Source of the DNA: RUG369 sp050949645 | GTDB lineage: Bacteria; Planctomycetota; Planctomycetia; Pirellulales; Thermoguttaceae | Assembly: GCA_050949645.1 (NCBI GenBank) | Contig: JBMNGC010000001.1 | Coordinates: 310,001 to 374,000, forward strand | Direction of reading: 5' to 3' | Length of the DNA: 64,000 nucleotides | Part shown: one piece after another, positions 25,017 through 33,795 of the stretch | How positions within the stretch are numbered: the first letter of the stretch is position 1 | Layout: each line of letters starts with the position of its first letter | Program-made: the position numbers and the translations under genes | The notes under the pieces: generated by a model | Told to the model about the DNA's origin: nothing | Seen by the model: only the letters and a program-made list of their open reading frames with translations | Databases searched by the model: none

Positions 25017-26762
25017 TTGAACTCTGTCTTGAAATACTTGTTGGAATATCGAAAAGAGTCGATTCTAGCGCCCGTTTTCAAGCTCTTTGAAGCGTGTTTC
25101 GATTTGCTAGTACCCATTGTCGTTGCGATGATGATCGACTATGGGGTAGCGCAGGGAGATCGCGGACGAATTTACAGCTCGCTTGCTCTGTTGGTTGGGC
25201 TGGCGGTCGTTGGTCTTGCGATGGCGGTTACAGCGCAATACTATGCCGCGAAGGCCGCGACAGGCTTTGCGTCGAAATTGCGTCGCGTCGCGTTTTCGCG
25301 AATTCAGCGTCTTTCCTTTGCGCAGATCGACCGCTTTGGTCCCGACTCGCTCGCGACGCGACTCACGAGCGATATCAACCAGATTCAGACGGGCGTGAAT
25401 CTCGTTTTGCGCCTTTTTATGCGCTCTCCGATTATTGTCTTTGGCGCGACGATTATGGCGTTTGTCGTCGACGCAAAGGCGGCGCTGGTTTTTCTCGCCG
25501 CGCTGCCAGTTCTCGCGATCATCGTTTTCGCGATTCTCCTCGTTTCGTTACCTCTTTACACGGAACGTCAGCGCCGACTCGACGCGATCGCGCTTGCGGC
25601 GCGCGAAAATCTCGTGGGCGCCAGGGTTATTCGCGCGTTCAATATGGAGTCGGAGGAGACGCGACGCTTCGAAGGACTTACGAGCGCTCTTATGGCGCTC
25701 GAACGCCGCGCGGGCGCGCTCGCAGGGCTGATGAATCCTGCGACCTATTTGGTCGTGAACCTTGCGATCGTCGGGGTGATAGCGTCGGGCGCGGCGCGCG
25801 TCCAGATCGGCGCGGCGACGCAAGGCGAGACGGTCGCGCTCATTGGCTATATGACGCAGATCCTCATCGAGCTCATTAAGCTCGCTAATCTCATCGTTCA
25901 AACCAATAAAGCGTTCGCATGCGTCAAGCGCGTCGCCGAGATTATCGAGGAGCCCGACGGAATGACCGACGGAACCTTTGATTTACCAATTCAACGTCTT
26001 TCTGGAACTCCGGCGGTTTCCTTTCAGAACGTTTCGTTTGCGTATCCCGGAGCGTCGGGACGATCGCTGGAAGGAATAACGTTCGACGCGGCGGTCGGTC
26101 AGACGATCGGGATCATTGGCGGCACAGGCTCGGGTAAGACTACGCTTGCGAATCTCATTCCTCGATTTTACGATCCAAGCGCGGGGAAGGTCCTCGTTTT
26201 TGGACGCGACGTTCGGGAATATCGACTCAAGGAACTCCGCAAGGCAACGGGAATAGCGCCTCAGAAGGCGGAGCTTTTCAGCGGGACCATCGCTTCGAAT
26301 CTTCGCTGGGGCTCCGAGAATGCGACCGACGAAGAGCTTGACTACGCGTTGGAGATCGCGCAGGCGAAGGATTTCGTCGATGCGAAGCCGGGACGGCTCA
26401 ACAGCGTCGTCGAACAGAACGGACGAAATCTGTCGGGAGGACAACGTCAGCGTTTGACGATCGCGAGGGCGCTCGTGAAAAAGCCTTCGATTCTTATCCT
26501 GGACGATTCGTCCTCCGCGCTCGACTATGCGACGAACGCGAAGCTTGGCGCCGCGCTGAAGGAGACAAGCCCCGAGGACCGCGTCACATTCATCGTAGCT
26601 CAACGCGCGGCCTCAGTGCTTGACGCTGATCTTATTCTCGTACTCGACGTCGGCAGGTTGGTCGGCAAGGGAACGCATGAAGAGCTTTTGCGCGAGAACA
26701 GAGTTTATCAGGAAATATATTACTCCCAATTTCCTAAAGAAGGGAAGGGAGGACGAGCATGA
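25017..26762 (+). CDS. Heterodimeric ABC exporter, subunit with degenerate ATP site
   Basis: Half-transporter with six membrane helices (about residues 15-290) fused to an ATPase domain (about 330-575); 581 residues. Walker A GGTGSGKTT and signature LSGGQRQRLTIARAL are canonical, but the Walker B reads ILILDDSSSALD (Asp in place of the catalytic Glu) and the switch histidine is Gln (FIVAQRAAS). This is the pattern of the TM287-like, LmrC-like subunit of asymmetric exporters. The start is TTG 25017 with GAGG upstream. It overlaps the partner gene by four bases (ATGA), so the two are translationally coupled. Substrate unknown: drug, lipid or peptide. Confidence 0.9.
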   Translation: MNSVLKYLLEYRKESILAPVFKLFEACFDLLVPIVVAMMIDYGVAQGDRGRIYSSLALLVGLAVVGLAMAVTAQYYAAKAATGFASKLRRVAFSRIQRLSFAQIDRFGPDSLATRLTSDINQIQTGVNLVLRLFMRSPIIVFGATIMAFVVDAKAALVFLAALPVLAIIVFAILLVSLPLYTERQRRLDAIALAARENLVGARVIRAFNMESEETRRFEGLTSALMALERRAGALAGLMNPATYLVVNLAIVGVIASGAARVQIGAATQGETVALIGYMTQILIELIKLANLIVQTNKAFACVKRVAEIIEEPDGMTDGTFDLPIQRLSGTPAVSFQNVSFAYPGASGRSLEGITFDAAVGQTIGIIGGTGSGKTTLANLIPRFYDPSAGKVLVFGRDVREYRLKELRKATGIAPQKAELFSGTIASNLRWGSENATDEELDYALEIAQAKDFVDAKPGRLNSVVEQNGRNLSGGQRQRLTIARALVKKPSILILDDSSSALDYATNAKLGAALKETSPEDRVTFIVAQRAASVLDADLILVLDVGRLVGKGTHEELLRENRVYQEIYYSQFPKEGKGGRA

Positions 26763-28537
26763 CGGGCGCGAAGACTTATAAACAAACGCGGAATGAACGG
26801 CTCGCGACGCTCAAAAAGGTCTGGAGTTATCTCAAGGAATATCGCTTTCGTATCGCGCTGACGCTGACGTTTGCGACCCTTGCAACTCTCGCGACGCTAT
26901 ATATTCCTCTGATTATTGGTCGGGCGATCGACTGTATCGTCGGGCCGGGACAGGTGGATTTTCGTGGAGTTGCGTTTGCGGCGGTCGAGATCATGGGTTG
27001 CGCGGCGTTTGTCGCGTTCGCGCAATATTTCATGACCCTCAACGTCAACAGGATCGCGTACGGGGTTGCTCGAGACGTTCGCGTCGACGCGTTACGCAAG
27101 ATCGAGGAATTGCCGTTGAGTTATCTCGACGCTCGACAGTATGGCGAGACCACAAGTCGAATTGTCACGGACGCGGACGTTTTTACAGACGGACTGCTGC
27201 TCGGGTTTTCGCAGCTTTTTACAGGCGTCGTTTCGATCGTCGGCGTTTTGTTCTTTATGATGAGTATCAGCGTTCCGATCGCGCTGGTCGTCGTGGCTCT
27301 CACGCCGGCGTCCCTTCTCGTCGCGGGCTTTATTTCAAAGAAATCGTTCGTCTTCTTTAAGGATCAGTCCGAATACCGGGGCGCGCTCACGGGCTACGCG
27401 AACGAGACGACGCATGGCGCGCGCGTAATAAAGGCGTTCGATAGAGCGGAATCCGCTGAGCGTGAATTTTCCGAGCTTGACGCTCGTCTTACCAAGTCGG
27501 CGTTCTTGGCGACATTCTATTCCTCGTTGACGAATCCGGCGACACGTTTCGTCAATAGTTTGGTCTACGCGAGCGTGGGGTGCGTCGGCGCGCTTGTCGT
27601 TTTGAGAGGTCAGATGACGGTCGGGCAGCTCGTGACGTTTTTGAGTTACGCAAACCAGTATACGAAGCCGTTCAACGAGATTTCAGGCGTTGTAACCGAG
27701 TTTCAGAATGCGCGTGCGTGCGCGTCGCGTCTTTTCGAATTCATCGATGCTGAATCAAGGACCCCGGATCCCGTCGACGCGCTCCATCCCAATTCGTTTC
27801 GGGGAGAAGTCGAGTTTGACAACGTCTGCTTCTCCTATCTTCCGGAGCGCCCCTTGATCGAGAATTTCAATCTCCATGTCGCGCCAGGTTCGCGAGTCGC
27901 GATCGTCGGTCCGACGGGTTGCGGCAAAACGACCCTCGTGAATCTATTGATGCGCTTTTATGACGTAGACTCTGGCGCGATACGCATCGACGGGATGGAC
28001 TCGCAACGAATCGCGAGGTCGTCCCTTCGCTCAGGATTTGGCATGGTCCTGCAGGAGACCTGGCTCAAGTCGGGCTCTGTCCGCGAGAATATCCTCATGG
28101 GCGCGCGAGACGTTGGAGAGACGGAGCTTCGACAGATCGCAAAGGCGTGCCAGATCGACGCCTTCGTCGACCGACTGCCGCAAGGTTTCGATACGTTCGT
28201 GACGGAGAGCGGCGACGAATTTTCCCTAGGTCAGCGACAGTTGCTTTGTATCGCGAGAGTCATGGCGCGCAATCCTGAGATTCTCATACTTGACGAAGCG
28301 ACCTCTTCGATCGACACGCGCTCGGAGCTCAAGATTCAGAGAGCCTTGAACGCGCTTATGACAGGCCGAACGAGCTTCGTCGTGGCGCACCGACTTTCGA
28401 CAGTTCGTAATGCGGACGTTATTCTCGCAATGAAGGACGGTTCCATTGTGGAGCAGGGGACCCACGACGAGCTCTTTGCAAAGCGCGGATTCTATTATGA
28501 CCTTTTTATGAGTCAGTTCCCAAGTCGTCGCGCGTAG
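26759..28537 (+). CDS. Heterodimeric ABC exporter, subunit with active ATP site
   Basis: Partner half-transporter, 592 residues: six membrane helices (about 30-310) then an ATPase domain. Walker A GPTGCGKTT, Walker B ILILDEATSSID with the catalytic Glu, and the switch histidine in FVVAHRLST are intact, while the signature is the non-canonical FSLGQRQLLCIARV. In the dimer, this altered signature would face the degenerate Walker B of the other subunit, leaving one working ATP site, as in TM287/288 and LmrCD. ATG 26759 overlaps the upstream stop. No terminator is evident afterwards. Confidence 0.9.
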   Translation: MTGAKTYKQTRNERLATLKKVWSYLKEYRFRIALTLTFATLATLATLYIPLIIGRAIDCIVGPGQVDFRGVAFAAVEIMGCAAFVAFAQYFMTLNVNRIAYGVARDVRVDALRKIEELPLSYLDARQYGETTSRIVTDADVFTDGLLLGFSQLFTGVVSIVGVLFFMMSISVPIALVVVALTPASLLVAGFISKKSFVFFKDQSEYRGALTGYANETTHGARVIKAFDRAESAEREFSELDARLTKSAFLATFYSSLTNPATRFVNSLVYASVGCVGALVVLRGQMTVGQLVTFLSYANQYTKPFNEISGVVTEFQNARACASRLFEFIDAESRTPDPVDALHPNSFRGEVEFDNVCFSYLPERPLIENFNLHVAPGSRVAIVGPTGCGKTTLVNLLMRFYDVDSGAIRIDGMDSQRIARSSLRSGFGMVLQETWLKSGSVRENILMGARDVGETELRQIAKACQIDAFVDRLPQGFDTFVTESGDEFSLGQRQLLCIARVMARNPEILILDEATSSIDTRSELKIQRALNALMTGRTSFVVAHRLSTVRNADVILAMKDGSIVEQGTHDELFAKRGFYYDLFMSQFPSRRA

Positions 28538-28715
28538 ACCTCAAGTTATTACAATTTTAGAATTTGTCGCAATGACAGACAAAAAATAGAAGCGCTCCCC
28601 CTTGATAGTCTCGGAAAAGAGAGTAGCATAGACCGTCCAATGGATAACTGTTTACACTGCGCGTTACAAAGGCGTCGCGCGGCGTGAAGATTGCACGAAA
28701 TTCGGAGGATAAATA

Positions 28716-29483
28716 ATGCGTCGTTTCTTGATTGCCGGTAACTGGAAAATGAATTTGAAACTCGACTCCGCCAAGGCTCTCGCTCAGGGGCTCAAGGAAG
28801 CCGCCGCAGGCGTTGACGAAGTTGATATTGCCGTTTGCCCGCCGTCGATTTACGTCCAGCCCGTCGCTGAGATTCTTAAGGGATCCAATGTTGGCGTCGG
28901 CGCTCAGGACGCTTATTTTGAGAAGGCTGGCGCGTTCACCGGCGAAATTGAAATGGCGATGCTCGCCGACGTCGGGTGCCAGTATGTCATCCTCGGTCAC
29001 AGCGAACGGCGCCACATCATCGGCGAGTCAAGCGAACTTGTTAACCTCAAGGTTCGCGCTGCGCTTGCCGCTGGCCTTACCCCCATCGTCTGCATCGGCG
29101 AACTCCTCAAGGAACGCGAAGCTGGCGTTACTAACGAAGTCAATCGTCGTCAGCTCGACGGTTCCTTCTCGGGTATTTGCGCAGAAAATATGAAAAAGTG
29201 CGTTATTGCCTACGAGCCCGTCTGGGCTATCGGTACCGGCAAAGTCGCGACTCCCGATCAGGCGCAAGAAGTCCATACCGACGTTCGAGCTTGGATCGCC
29301 GAACGCTATGGCAAAGAAGTTGCCGACGTCGTACGCATTCAGTACGGCGGTAGCGTCAAGGGCGCCAACGCGAAAGACATTTTGAGCAAGCCCGACGTCG
29401 ACGGCGCTCTCGTCGGAGGCGCTTCGCTCAAAGTTGACGCTTTCATGGAAATCATCAACAATGTCAAAGGGCTGCGCGCCTGA
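28716..29483 (+). CDS. tpiA: Triosephosphate isomerase
   Basis: Interconverts dihydroxyacetone phosphate and glyceraldehyde 3-phosphate in glycolysis. The product is 255 residues, standard for the family. Active-site residues are visible: Asn and Lys in AGNWKMN, His in VILGHSERR, Glu in AYEPVWAIGTGK, followed by loop 6 and the phosphate-binding IQYGGSVK and GGASLK. GGAGG stands eight bases before ATG 28716. A possible weak promoter (TTGATA-N16-TAGCAT, 28602-28629) lies upstream and a strong hairpin follows. Confidence 0.96.
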   Translation: MRRFLIAGNWKMNLKLDSAKALAQGLKEAAAGVDEVDIAVCPPSIYVQPVAEILKGSNVGVGAQDAYFEKAGAFTGEIEMAMLADVGCQYVILGHSERRHIIGESSELVNLKVRAALAAGLTPIVCIGELLKEREAGVTNEVNRRQLDGSFSGICAENMKKCVIAYEPVWAIGTGKVATPDQAQEVHTDVRAWIAERYGKEVADVVRIQYGGSVKGANAKDILSKPDVDGALVGGASLKVDAFMEIINNVKGLRA

Positions 29484-29505
29484 TTGACGCGTGGATCCAA
29501 TCCTT

Positions 29506-29543
29506 GCGCGCGACGTCGACACGTTGCGGCGTCGCGCGCTTTC
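29506..29543 (+). terminator. Strong hairpin after tpiA
   Basis: A perfect 10-base-pair GC-rich stem GCGCGCGACG (29506-29515)/CGTCGCGCGC (29530-29539) is followed only by TTTCCCCC, so termination may be partial before secG. Confidence 0.5.
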
Positions 29544-29632
29544 CCCCATAATCAACAGCTGCAGGTTCCGCGATTCCAGTAACGCGCGAACCGCTCTTTT
29601 TTACGCGCATAACCGACACCGGAATTTTAAAT

Positions 29633-30052
29633 ATGATTGTTTCCATCCTCCAGGCGCTCCTGTTCGTCTTTATGGTTCTGATCTCGCTGTTCCTGATCCT
29701 CATTATCCTTCTGCAACGCGGGAAGGGAGGCGGTCTCGTCGGCGCCTTCGGAGGCATGGGCGGCAGCAGTATGTTTGGTACTAAGACGACCGACGTCTTT
29801 CTTCGCATTACTATCTGGTCCGCAGTGATCTGGTTCGTCTGTTGCTTTGGCGGACGCTATATCCTTGACATGAAGTCTGGCGACTCGCTTGTCGAGCAGG
29901 CTTCTAGCAATCCCATTGTCATTACGACGCCAACCACTACGACCGACGGCGCGCCTACGACTGACGCCGTGCCGACAACTGACGGCGCGCCTACGACTGA
30001 CAACGCGCCTGCTAACGACGACCCCTCCGCGGACGCTCCCGCCGCTGAGTGA
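29633..30052 (+). CDS. secG: Protein translocase subunit SecG
   Basis: Small membrane component of the SecYEG channel; secY lies at 44.3 kb. The 139-residue product has two membrane segments (about 4-26 and 60-80) linked by the family hallmark LLQRGKGGGLVGAFGG...SSMFGTKTTDVFLRITIW. After about residue 88 comes a low-complexity tail rich in Thr, Asp, Pro and Ala with repeated PTTDGA/PTTDNA units, absent from E. coli SecG. The tpiA-secG order is common in bacteria. Confidence 0.93.
   Translation: MIVSILQALLFVFMVLISLFLILIILLQRGKGGGLVGAFGGMGGSSMFGTKTTDVFLRITIWSAVIWFVCCFGGRYILDMKSGDSLVEQASSNPIVITTPTTTTDGAPTTDAVPTTDGAPTTDNAPANDDPSADAPAAE
29945..30001 (+). repeat. 36-base direct repeat within secG
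   Basis: A 21-base unit (GACGGCGCGCC...GACTGAC) occurs at 29945-29965 and again at 29981-30001, with related partial copies around it. The period of 36 bases keeps the frame and encodes the PTTD repeats of the SecG tail. Confidence 0.75.
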
Positions 30053-30109
30053 TTTTAGCTTTAGCGCACGTCAAGCTGAGCCGTGTTTCCCCGTGATTTG
30101 GAGCGATCT

Positions 30110-30155
30110 TTCAGCGCGTCGCAGCGTCTGTTGTTTTTCGATCGCTCCTTCTTTT
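30110..30155 (+). terminator. Probable terminator after secG
   Basis: The stem GGAGCGATC (30110-30118)/GATCGCTCC (30140-30148) is followed by TTCTTTT. It lies just before yicC. Confidence 0.55.
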
Positions 30156-30165
30156 GGCTGCTCAC

Positions 30166-31068
30166 ATGTTAGTTAGTATGACAGGATTCGGGTCGGCGAC
30201 GACTCGCGAGTCTGGATACCTTATTTCCTCAGAGATTAAGTCGGTTAACGGTCGCTATCTCAAGACGTCGATCAAGCTGCCTGACGGCTTCACGTCTCTT
30301 GAAATGAAGATCGACGAGCTACTGCGCTCAAAAGTCGCGCGGGGTTCCGTCAACCTTACGCTTCGGATTACGCGAGAAGCGTCGGGAAGCGAATATGAAG
30401 TCAATTTCGCGGTTCTTCGTCGATATCTTTCTGAAACGTTGCGTTTCATGCGCGAAAACGCAGACCTTTCAGATGTTGTTACTCAAGGGACGATCGCGGA
30501 CTATATGCGACTCCCCGGCGTCGTTCATGATAGCTCTAACGCGGAAGCGGAGAATCTTCCAGAACGTCTCTGGGAGGCGATTGAACAAAATCTCGGGACT
30601 TCGCTTTCCGCGCTCCAAAAGATGCGCGACGTAGAAGGCGCGTCGACGCAGCGATACCTTACTGGCAATATTAAGGAGCTCCGCGATTCGATTGGCGAGG
30701 TGAAACGCCTAGCGCCTGAAGTCGTTGAGAATTACCGCGTGCAGCTTACGGAACGCGTTGGCAAAGCGCTTGAAGAAGAAGGACTCGAGCTCGATCAATC
30801 GGCGTTAATTCGCGAGATTGCAGTCTATACGGATCGCGTCGATATCTCGGAAGAAATCGCGCGTTTTTATTCGCATCTTGACCAATTTGAAGCGACGATG
30901 GAGCATGAGAAGACCTGCGGTAAGAAACTTGATTTCCTTACGCAGGAGATGTTCCGCGAAACCAATACGATCGGCTCAAAAGCGAATTCGCCAGACGTTC
31001 TTAGTTTTGTCGTTGAAATGAAATCGACGATAGAACGCATTCGCGAAATGGTGCAGAATGTCGAATGA
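30166..31068 (+). CDS. yicC: YicC family endoribonuclease-like protein
   Basis: The YicC family is linked to RNA turnover and stress physiology and commonly sits beside gmk, as here (50 bases upstream). The 300-residue product has the N-terminal signature SMTGFGSATTRESGYLISSEIKSVNGRYL and the C-terminal DUF1732-type end GKKLDFLTQEMFRETNTIGSKANSPDVLSFVVEMKSTIERIREMVQNVE, both nearly diagnostic. ATG 30166 (MLVSMTGFG) gives the normal N-terminus although no ribosome-binding site is visible; a TTG at 30154 is in frame. Confidence 0.93.
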   Translation: MLVSMTGFGSATTRESGYLISSEIKSVNGRYLKTSIKLPDGFTSLEMKIDELLRSKVARGSVNLTLRITREASGSEYEVNFAVLRRYLSETLRFMRENADLSDVVTQGTIADYMRLPGVVHDSSNAEAENLPERLWEAIEQNLGTSLSALQKMRDVEGASTQRYLTGNIKELRDSIGEVKRLAPEVVENYRVQLTERVGKALEEEGLELDQSALIREIAVYTDRVDISEEIARFYSHLDQFEATMEHEKTCGKKLDFLTQEMFRETNTIGSKANSPDVLSFVVEMKSTIERIREMVQNVE

Positions 31069-31118
31069 CGCCCTCCTGGCGCGCCTATCGCATCCGAGCG
31101 ATCCAATGAGAAGATAAG

Positions 31119-31715
31119 ATGACGCAACAACGCGGTAATATAGACGTGACGAAGGGGAAAGTTCTGGTCTTCTCCGGTCCTTCTGGAGTCGGGAAGGGGA
31201 CGTTGCTCAAGCGTCTCTTCGCCGAAACAGACTATCCCTTGTCGATGAGCGTTTCCGCGACGACGCGCGCGCCGCGCCCTGGCGAGGTCAACGGCGTACA
31301 TTATTGGTTCTTAACGCGAGACGATTTTCTTGCGCGCCGCGAGCGTGGCGAATTCCTTGAGTCCTTTGAGGTCTATCGCGGAGGAGCGCTTTATGGAACG
31401 CTTCGCGCAACAGTTGAAAAGGCGGTCGCTCAGGGTCGATGGGTTGTATTGGAAATTGACGTTAAAGGCGCGAAGAGCGTTCTCGAGCAGATTCCCGACG
31501 CGACGACAATTTTCATCCTTCCCCCGTCTCTTGAATCTTTGCGCGAACGTTTGACAAAGCGCGGATCTGAGTCGGACGAGGAGATAGAGAAACGCCTCGC
31601 GCAAGCGCAGTCTGAAATCGATCAGAGTGACTTTTATCGATATCGCGTTACAAACGATAACCTTGACGACGCATTTGCTGAGATTGTTACGATTCTCGAG
31701 AACGAACACGCATGA
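31119..31715 (+). CDS. gmk: Guanylate kinase
   Basis: Phosphorylates GMP to GDP with ATP. The 198-residue product has P-loop SGPSGVGKGT, the GMP-binding stretch SVSATTRAPRPGEVNGVHYWF, and the lid/core GRWVVLEIDVKGA, all canonical. ATG 31119 follows GAGAAGATAAG. Gene order yicC-gmk-rpoZ-coaBC is widespread and supports the neighbours' assignments. Confidence 0.95.
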   Translation: MTQQRGNIDVTKGKVLVFSGPSGVGKGTLLKRLFAETDYPLSMSVSATTRAPRPGEVNGVHYWFLTRDDFLARRERGEFLESFEVYRGGALYGTLRATVEKAVAQGRWVVLEIDVKGAKSVLEQIPDATTIFILPPSLESLRERLTKRGSESDEEIEKRLAQAQSEIDQSDFYRYRVTNDNLDDAFAEIVTILENEHA

Positions 31716-31735
31716 CGAGAGCGCCCTCTCGTTTT
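31716..31735 (+). terminator. Small hairpin with T-run after gmk
   Basis: CGAGAG (31716-31721)/CTCTCG (31726-31731) with loop CGCC is followed by TTTT. It begins at the base after the gmk stop codon and may act as an attenuator before rpoZ. Confidence 0.5.
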
Positions 31736-31823
31736 AACGTCGCCATTCAACGATCCGCCTTACTCAGGCGATCTATTAGAATTTACTCAGTTCCAGATCT
31801 CTTTCGTAGAAAGGAGTCCTGAA

Positions 31824-32093
31824 ATGTTCGAAGAACTTAAAGACGACGAACTTATCGAAAAAGTCGGTGGTCGTTTTAAGCTCACCGTGTTGATTCAGAA
31901 ACGTCTCGCCGTCCTGAATCGTGGGAGCGCCCCTGTCAGTGACGCCGGAATCGATTTTTCAGCCAGCAGAGATCCTGCGGATTTGGGCTATCAGATGCAG
32001 ACAGTCATTCGTGAGATTCTTGAAGATAAGATTTCTCTTGCACCGAACGACAACCTCATCAACAACGACCACACGGACTTTTTCAATTCCTGA
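31824..32093 (+). CDS. rpoZ: RNA polymerase omega subunit-like protein
   Basis: Omega helps assemble RNA polymerase by holding the beta' subunit. The 89-residue product shows the omega pattern EKVGGRFKLTVLIQKRLAVLNRG, matching the EKIGNRFDLVLVAARRARQL region, and a second helix QMQTVIREILEDKI. The conserved block is short and the C-terminus is diverged, so the assignment leans on its position between gmk and coaC, a classic rpoZ location. AGGAG stands seven bases before ATG 31824. Confidence 0.75.
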   Translation: MFEELKDDELIEKVGGRFKLTVLIQKRLAVLNRGSAPVSDAGIDFSASRDPADLGYQMQTVIREILEDKISLAPNDNLINNDHTDFFNS

Positions 32094-32193
32094 CGCTGAT
32101 ACGAGCTCGTATGGGCCACAAAATGAGGACGGTTGAATATTGTGGAACGCCGATTGCCAACCTGTCCTTCCTTTTATAAGGAGAGCGGAACGC

Positions 32194-32805
32194 ATGAGCG
32201 AACGAAATGAGAACTCCCCGCTGACGTCTTCATTGGCAGAGCTCTCGTCGTCTCTCCAAGACCGTGAAGTTCTGATCGGCGTCACCGGCGGAATCGCCGC
32301 GTTTAAGACCGCCGAGCTCGTTAGCATGCTTGCTAAGAGCGGCGCGCGTGTGACTGTCGTCATGACGGAAGCCGCGACGCGGCTCGTCGCTCCGAGAACC
32401 TTTGAAGCGCTGTCGGGGCGTCCCGTCGCGCTGTCAATGTGGGACGCCAATTCCATACACCCTCATATTGAACTCGCACGGCAGGCCGAGGTCTTTTGCA
32501 TTGCGCCCGCGACCGCCAATGTTTTGGCAAAGGCGGCGACCGGGCTTGCGGACGACCTTATGAGCTCCACGCTCCTGGCCTTCGACGGAACCCTTCTGAT
32601 GGCGCCCGCCATGAACTCGGTTATGTGGAGAAAGCCCGCAACTCAGCGCAATATGCGTCAACTCGTTGAGGATGGAGTTATTATGATTGGGCCCGACGCA
32701 GGAAGGCTGAGTTGCGGCGAGATCGGTGTAGGCAGAATGTCTCCTCCAGAGGAAATTTACCGAGCGATTGCGGCGGCTTTTAAAAAAATAAAAAGTTTGA
32801 CTTAA
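32194..32805 (+). CDS. coaC: Phosphopantothenoylcysteine decarboxylase (CoaC-type flavoprotein)
   Basis: FMN-dependent decarboxylation of phosphopantothenoylcysteine in coenzyme A synthesis. The 203-residue product contains only the flavoprotein domain: GVTGGIAAFKTAEL, the catalytic His in SIHPHIELAR, CIAPATANVLAKAATGLADDL (PASANT-like) and the substrate-binding PAMNSVMW. The CoaB synthetase half found in most bacterial CoaBC fusions is missing, so CoaB must be encoded elsewhere. ATG 32194 has AAGGAG ten bases upstream; the frame is open slightly further up. A terminator follows directly. Confidence 0.88.
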   Translation: MSERNENSPLTSSLAELSSSLQDREVLIGVTGGIAAFKTAELVSMLAKSGARVTVVMTEAATRLVAPRTFEALSGRPVALSMWDANSIHPHIELARQAEVFCIAPATANVLAKAATGLADDLMSSTLLAFDGTLLMAPAMNSVMWRKPATQRNMRQLVEDGVIMIGPDAGRLSCGEIGVGRMSPPEEIYRAIAAAFKKIKSLT

Positions 32806-32823
32806 CGCTTTGACGGGATTTGT

Positions 32824-32856
32824 AAAAAAGGGACGCAACCGCTGCGTCCCTTTTTA
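32824..32856 (+). terminator. Intrinsic terminator after coaC
   Basis: GGGACGCA (32830-32837)/TGCGTCCC (32843-32850), flanked by AAAAAA and TTTTT. It closes the tpiA-coaC block before the ribosomal cluster. Confidence 0.88.
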
Positions 32857-33359
32857 ATAAACACATTGAAGTCTAGATATTCCTGCTAGTTATCGATTCT
32901 TTTCTTAGATTTATTTCCAGTTCTTTTTCATTAGAATTGCCGCGTATTTCAGTTAGTGGTGAAAAGGAGAAAGGAAGTTTCTCTGTGAATTGAGAAATTT
33001 TTCAAGATAGCCCCTTTCATGAGAAAGCAACCGCCATATAATGGCACGTTGTAACAAGCCTTTGTAAAATACCGATTGACAAAGGATCGCGACCGCGCCG
33101 CTGACGCCTCTTTCATTCGTCATGCGCAGCAGAGAGCCTCACCGGGGCCTGCGTCGACTTCCTTTGTAGCCGAAATCCTCATCTTCGAGTTGTATTAAGT
33201 CGGCAACTACAATGGCATAATCACTTACAAAACGATTTCCAGCGAAAATTCGGCAGGAATTTGAGACTTCGGACTGATGGCGGACCGAGTTATGTAGTCG
33301 TCGCCTGTCCATCCTTAAGCGTTATTTGTTAATTAGGCCGGCAGAACGGAGACTTTAAG
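32857..33359 (+). promoter_or_regulatory. Leader and promoter region of the ribosomal S10 cluster
   Basis: No gene is seen in these ~500 bases. A perfect TATAAT (33037-33042) with a weak CTTTCA 17 bases upstream is the best promoter candidate; a TAGAAT (32932-32937) and a TACAAT (33208-33213) are alternatives without good -35 boxes. The long leader could hold ribosomal-protein feedback control, but no convincing L4-type leader hairpin was recognised. Confidence 0.4.
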
Positions 33360-33701
33360 GTGTCTAGTACCCAGAGCATTATTAGAATCAGAATGGAAGC
33401 GTACGATTACGCGGCGCTTGACCAGAGCGCAATGGAGATTGTTGATACAGCGAAGAGGACGGGCTCGATTGTTCGCGGTCCGATTCCTCTTCCGACTCGA
33501 ATTGAGCGATATACCGTTCTTTCCGGTCCCAATATTAACAAAAAAGCGCGCGAACAGTTCGAATGTCGGACGCACAAGCGCATCATTGACCTTGTTCAGG
33601 CGACAGCCAAGACGATCGAGGCGCTCAACAAACTCAGTCTTCCAGCCGGCGTTGAAATCCGCATCAAAGCGATCGGCGCCCAGGCCGGAGCTTCTCGTTA
33701 A
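33360..33701 (+). CDS. rpsJ: Ribosomal protein S10
   Basis: Small-subunit protein and NusB partner in antitermination. The 113-residue product has RIRMEAYDYAALDQSAMEIVDTAKRTGSIVRGPIPLPT and FECRTHKRIIDL, classic S10. The start is GTG 33360 with GGAG about nine bases upstream. It opens the cluster; no fusA, tuf or rpsL precedes it. Confidence 0.97.
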   Translation: MSSTQSIIRIRMEAYDYAALDQSAMEIVDTAKRTGSIVRGPIPLPTRIERYTVLSGPNINKKAREQFECRTHKRIIDLVQATAKTIEALNKLSLPAGVEIRIKAIGAQAGASR

Positions 33702-33795
33702 CTATAACTTTTATACCGTACCGACCTTCACATAATAATATCGGGTCGCTCTGCGGGTAATAACTGTCCTAAGAGACTTATAGGGTAGATAACAG

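Noticed and set aside
33076..33081. Perfect TTGACA upstream of rpsJ
   Set aside because: No -10-like sequence lies 15-19 bases downstream, so it was not called a promoter.
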